64,000 nt of DNA from Pseudalgibacter ostreae (lineage in GTDB: Bacteria; Bacteroidota; Bacteroidia; Flavobacteriales; Flavobacteriaceae). A model generated the notes under the pieces. It made no database searches and was not told where the DNA came from. It worked only from the letters and a program-made list of their open reading frames with translations. Positions 63,879 through 64,000 of this stretch are shown piece after piece. The stretch spans positions 223,288 to 287,287 of the forward strand of contig NZ_JBHMFC010000103.1 in the NCBI RefSeq assembly GCF_042427585.1. Reading direction: 5' to 3'. Positions within the stretch are counted from its first letter, which is position 1; each line of letters opens with the position of its first letter. The position numbers were made by a program, and so were the translations under genes.

Positions 63879-63904
63879 GGATCAAGGGATCAAGGGGGAT
63901 CAAG
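63879..63904 (+). repeat. Three short tandem repeats GGATCAAG
   Basis: GGATCAAG occurs at 63879-63886, 63887-63894 and 63897-63904, the last two separated by GG. No gene is visible in 63102-64000, so the array is the only other structure there besides the two tRNA ends and the terminator. Confidence 0.5.
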
Positions 63905-64000
63905 TCAAAAAGTTGTGGGATTTTAAGATTATGCATAAATTGTTGTAAGTCTATATAGGAAGAACTCTACGTTTCTAACCCCTCTGAACTGCGCTCTAAA

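Noticed and set aside
63879..63904. CRISPR array
   Set aside because: The repeat unit is only 8 bases with no spacers; no cas genes are present.

Overview
The window looks like a low-GC marine Bacteroidota chromosome, most probably Flavobacteriaceae. The signs are SusC/SusD pairs, a hybrid two-component regulator, C-terminal sorting domains of the type IX secretion system (T9SS), a BfmA/BtgA-type mobilisation protein and an IntDOT-like tyrosine recombinase. No rRNA, intact tRNA, CRISPR array or transposase gene was seen. No species is named because nothing in the sequence fixes one.

Layout. (1) 1-9.8 kb is a defence island on the + strand: an XRE regulator, a type I restriction-modification system (HsdM, HsdS, HsdR) with a HigB/HigA-IrrE-like toxin-antitoxin pair between hsdS and hsdR, and an OLD-type ATPase with a TOPRIM domain. 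(2) 9.9-15.4 kb is a mobilisation module on the - strand: a TraG/VirD4-like coupling protein, an HUH-type relaxase, a BfmA/BtgA-like accessory protein, a candidate oriT, a single-strand binding protein and small element-borne genes. A 0.77-kb non-coding stretch with a diverged repeat pair follows. (3) 15.4-61.1 kb is a polysaccharide utilisation locus (PUL). (4) 61.7-63.3 kb is a tyrosine integrase next to a tRNA 3'-end fragment that looks like an attachment site. The last 0.7 kb holds no gene but has a second tRNA 3'-end fragment and a strong terminator.

The PUL reads as a sulfated glycosaminoglycan (chondroitin/dermatan sulfate-like) locus. It encodes two chondroitin-ABC-lyase-like proteins and one further PL8-like lyase, two PL6 chondroitinase-B/alginate-lyase-like lyases, two GH88 unsaturated uronyl hydrolases, six sulfatases, a CBM96/DNRLRE protein, a DUF6250-like lipoprotein, right-handed beta-helix proteins of unsettled activity, and an alpha-toroid/DUF1961-like protein that may be a new enzyme. 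Uptake is by a surface lipoprotein, SusC and SusD. Sensing is by a hybrid two-component regulator transcribed divergently from a T9SS-exported lyase. Lyases would cut outside the cell or at the surface, sulfatases would remove sulfate esters, SusCD would import oligosaccharides, and GH88 would remove the unsaturated uronate. Genes for downstream uronate catabolism and the sulfatase-maturing enzyme are not in the window.

Two points stand out. The whole PUL lies between a mobilisation module and an integrase/tRNA-type attachment site, so it may be cargo of a mobilisable genomic island. It also carries a clear record of internal duplication and decay. There are three beta-helix paralogues (one intact, one frameshifted, one deleted to its ends), three GH88 copies (one intact, one frameshifted in the signal peptide, one reduced to its last ~20 codons) and three toroid copies (one intact, one truncated, one relic). 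One sulfatase is also split by a frameshift. The three coding frameshifts are each fixable by a single base at or next to a short homopolymer, so assembly error has to be excluded.
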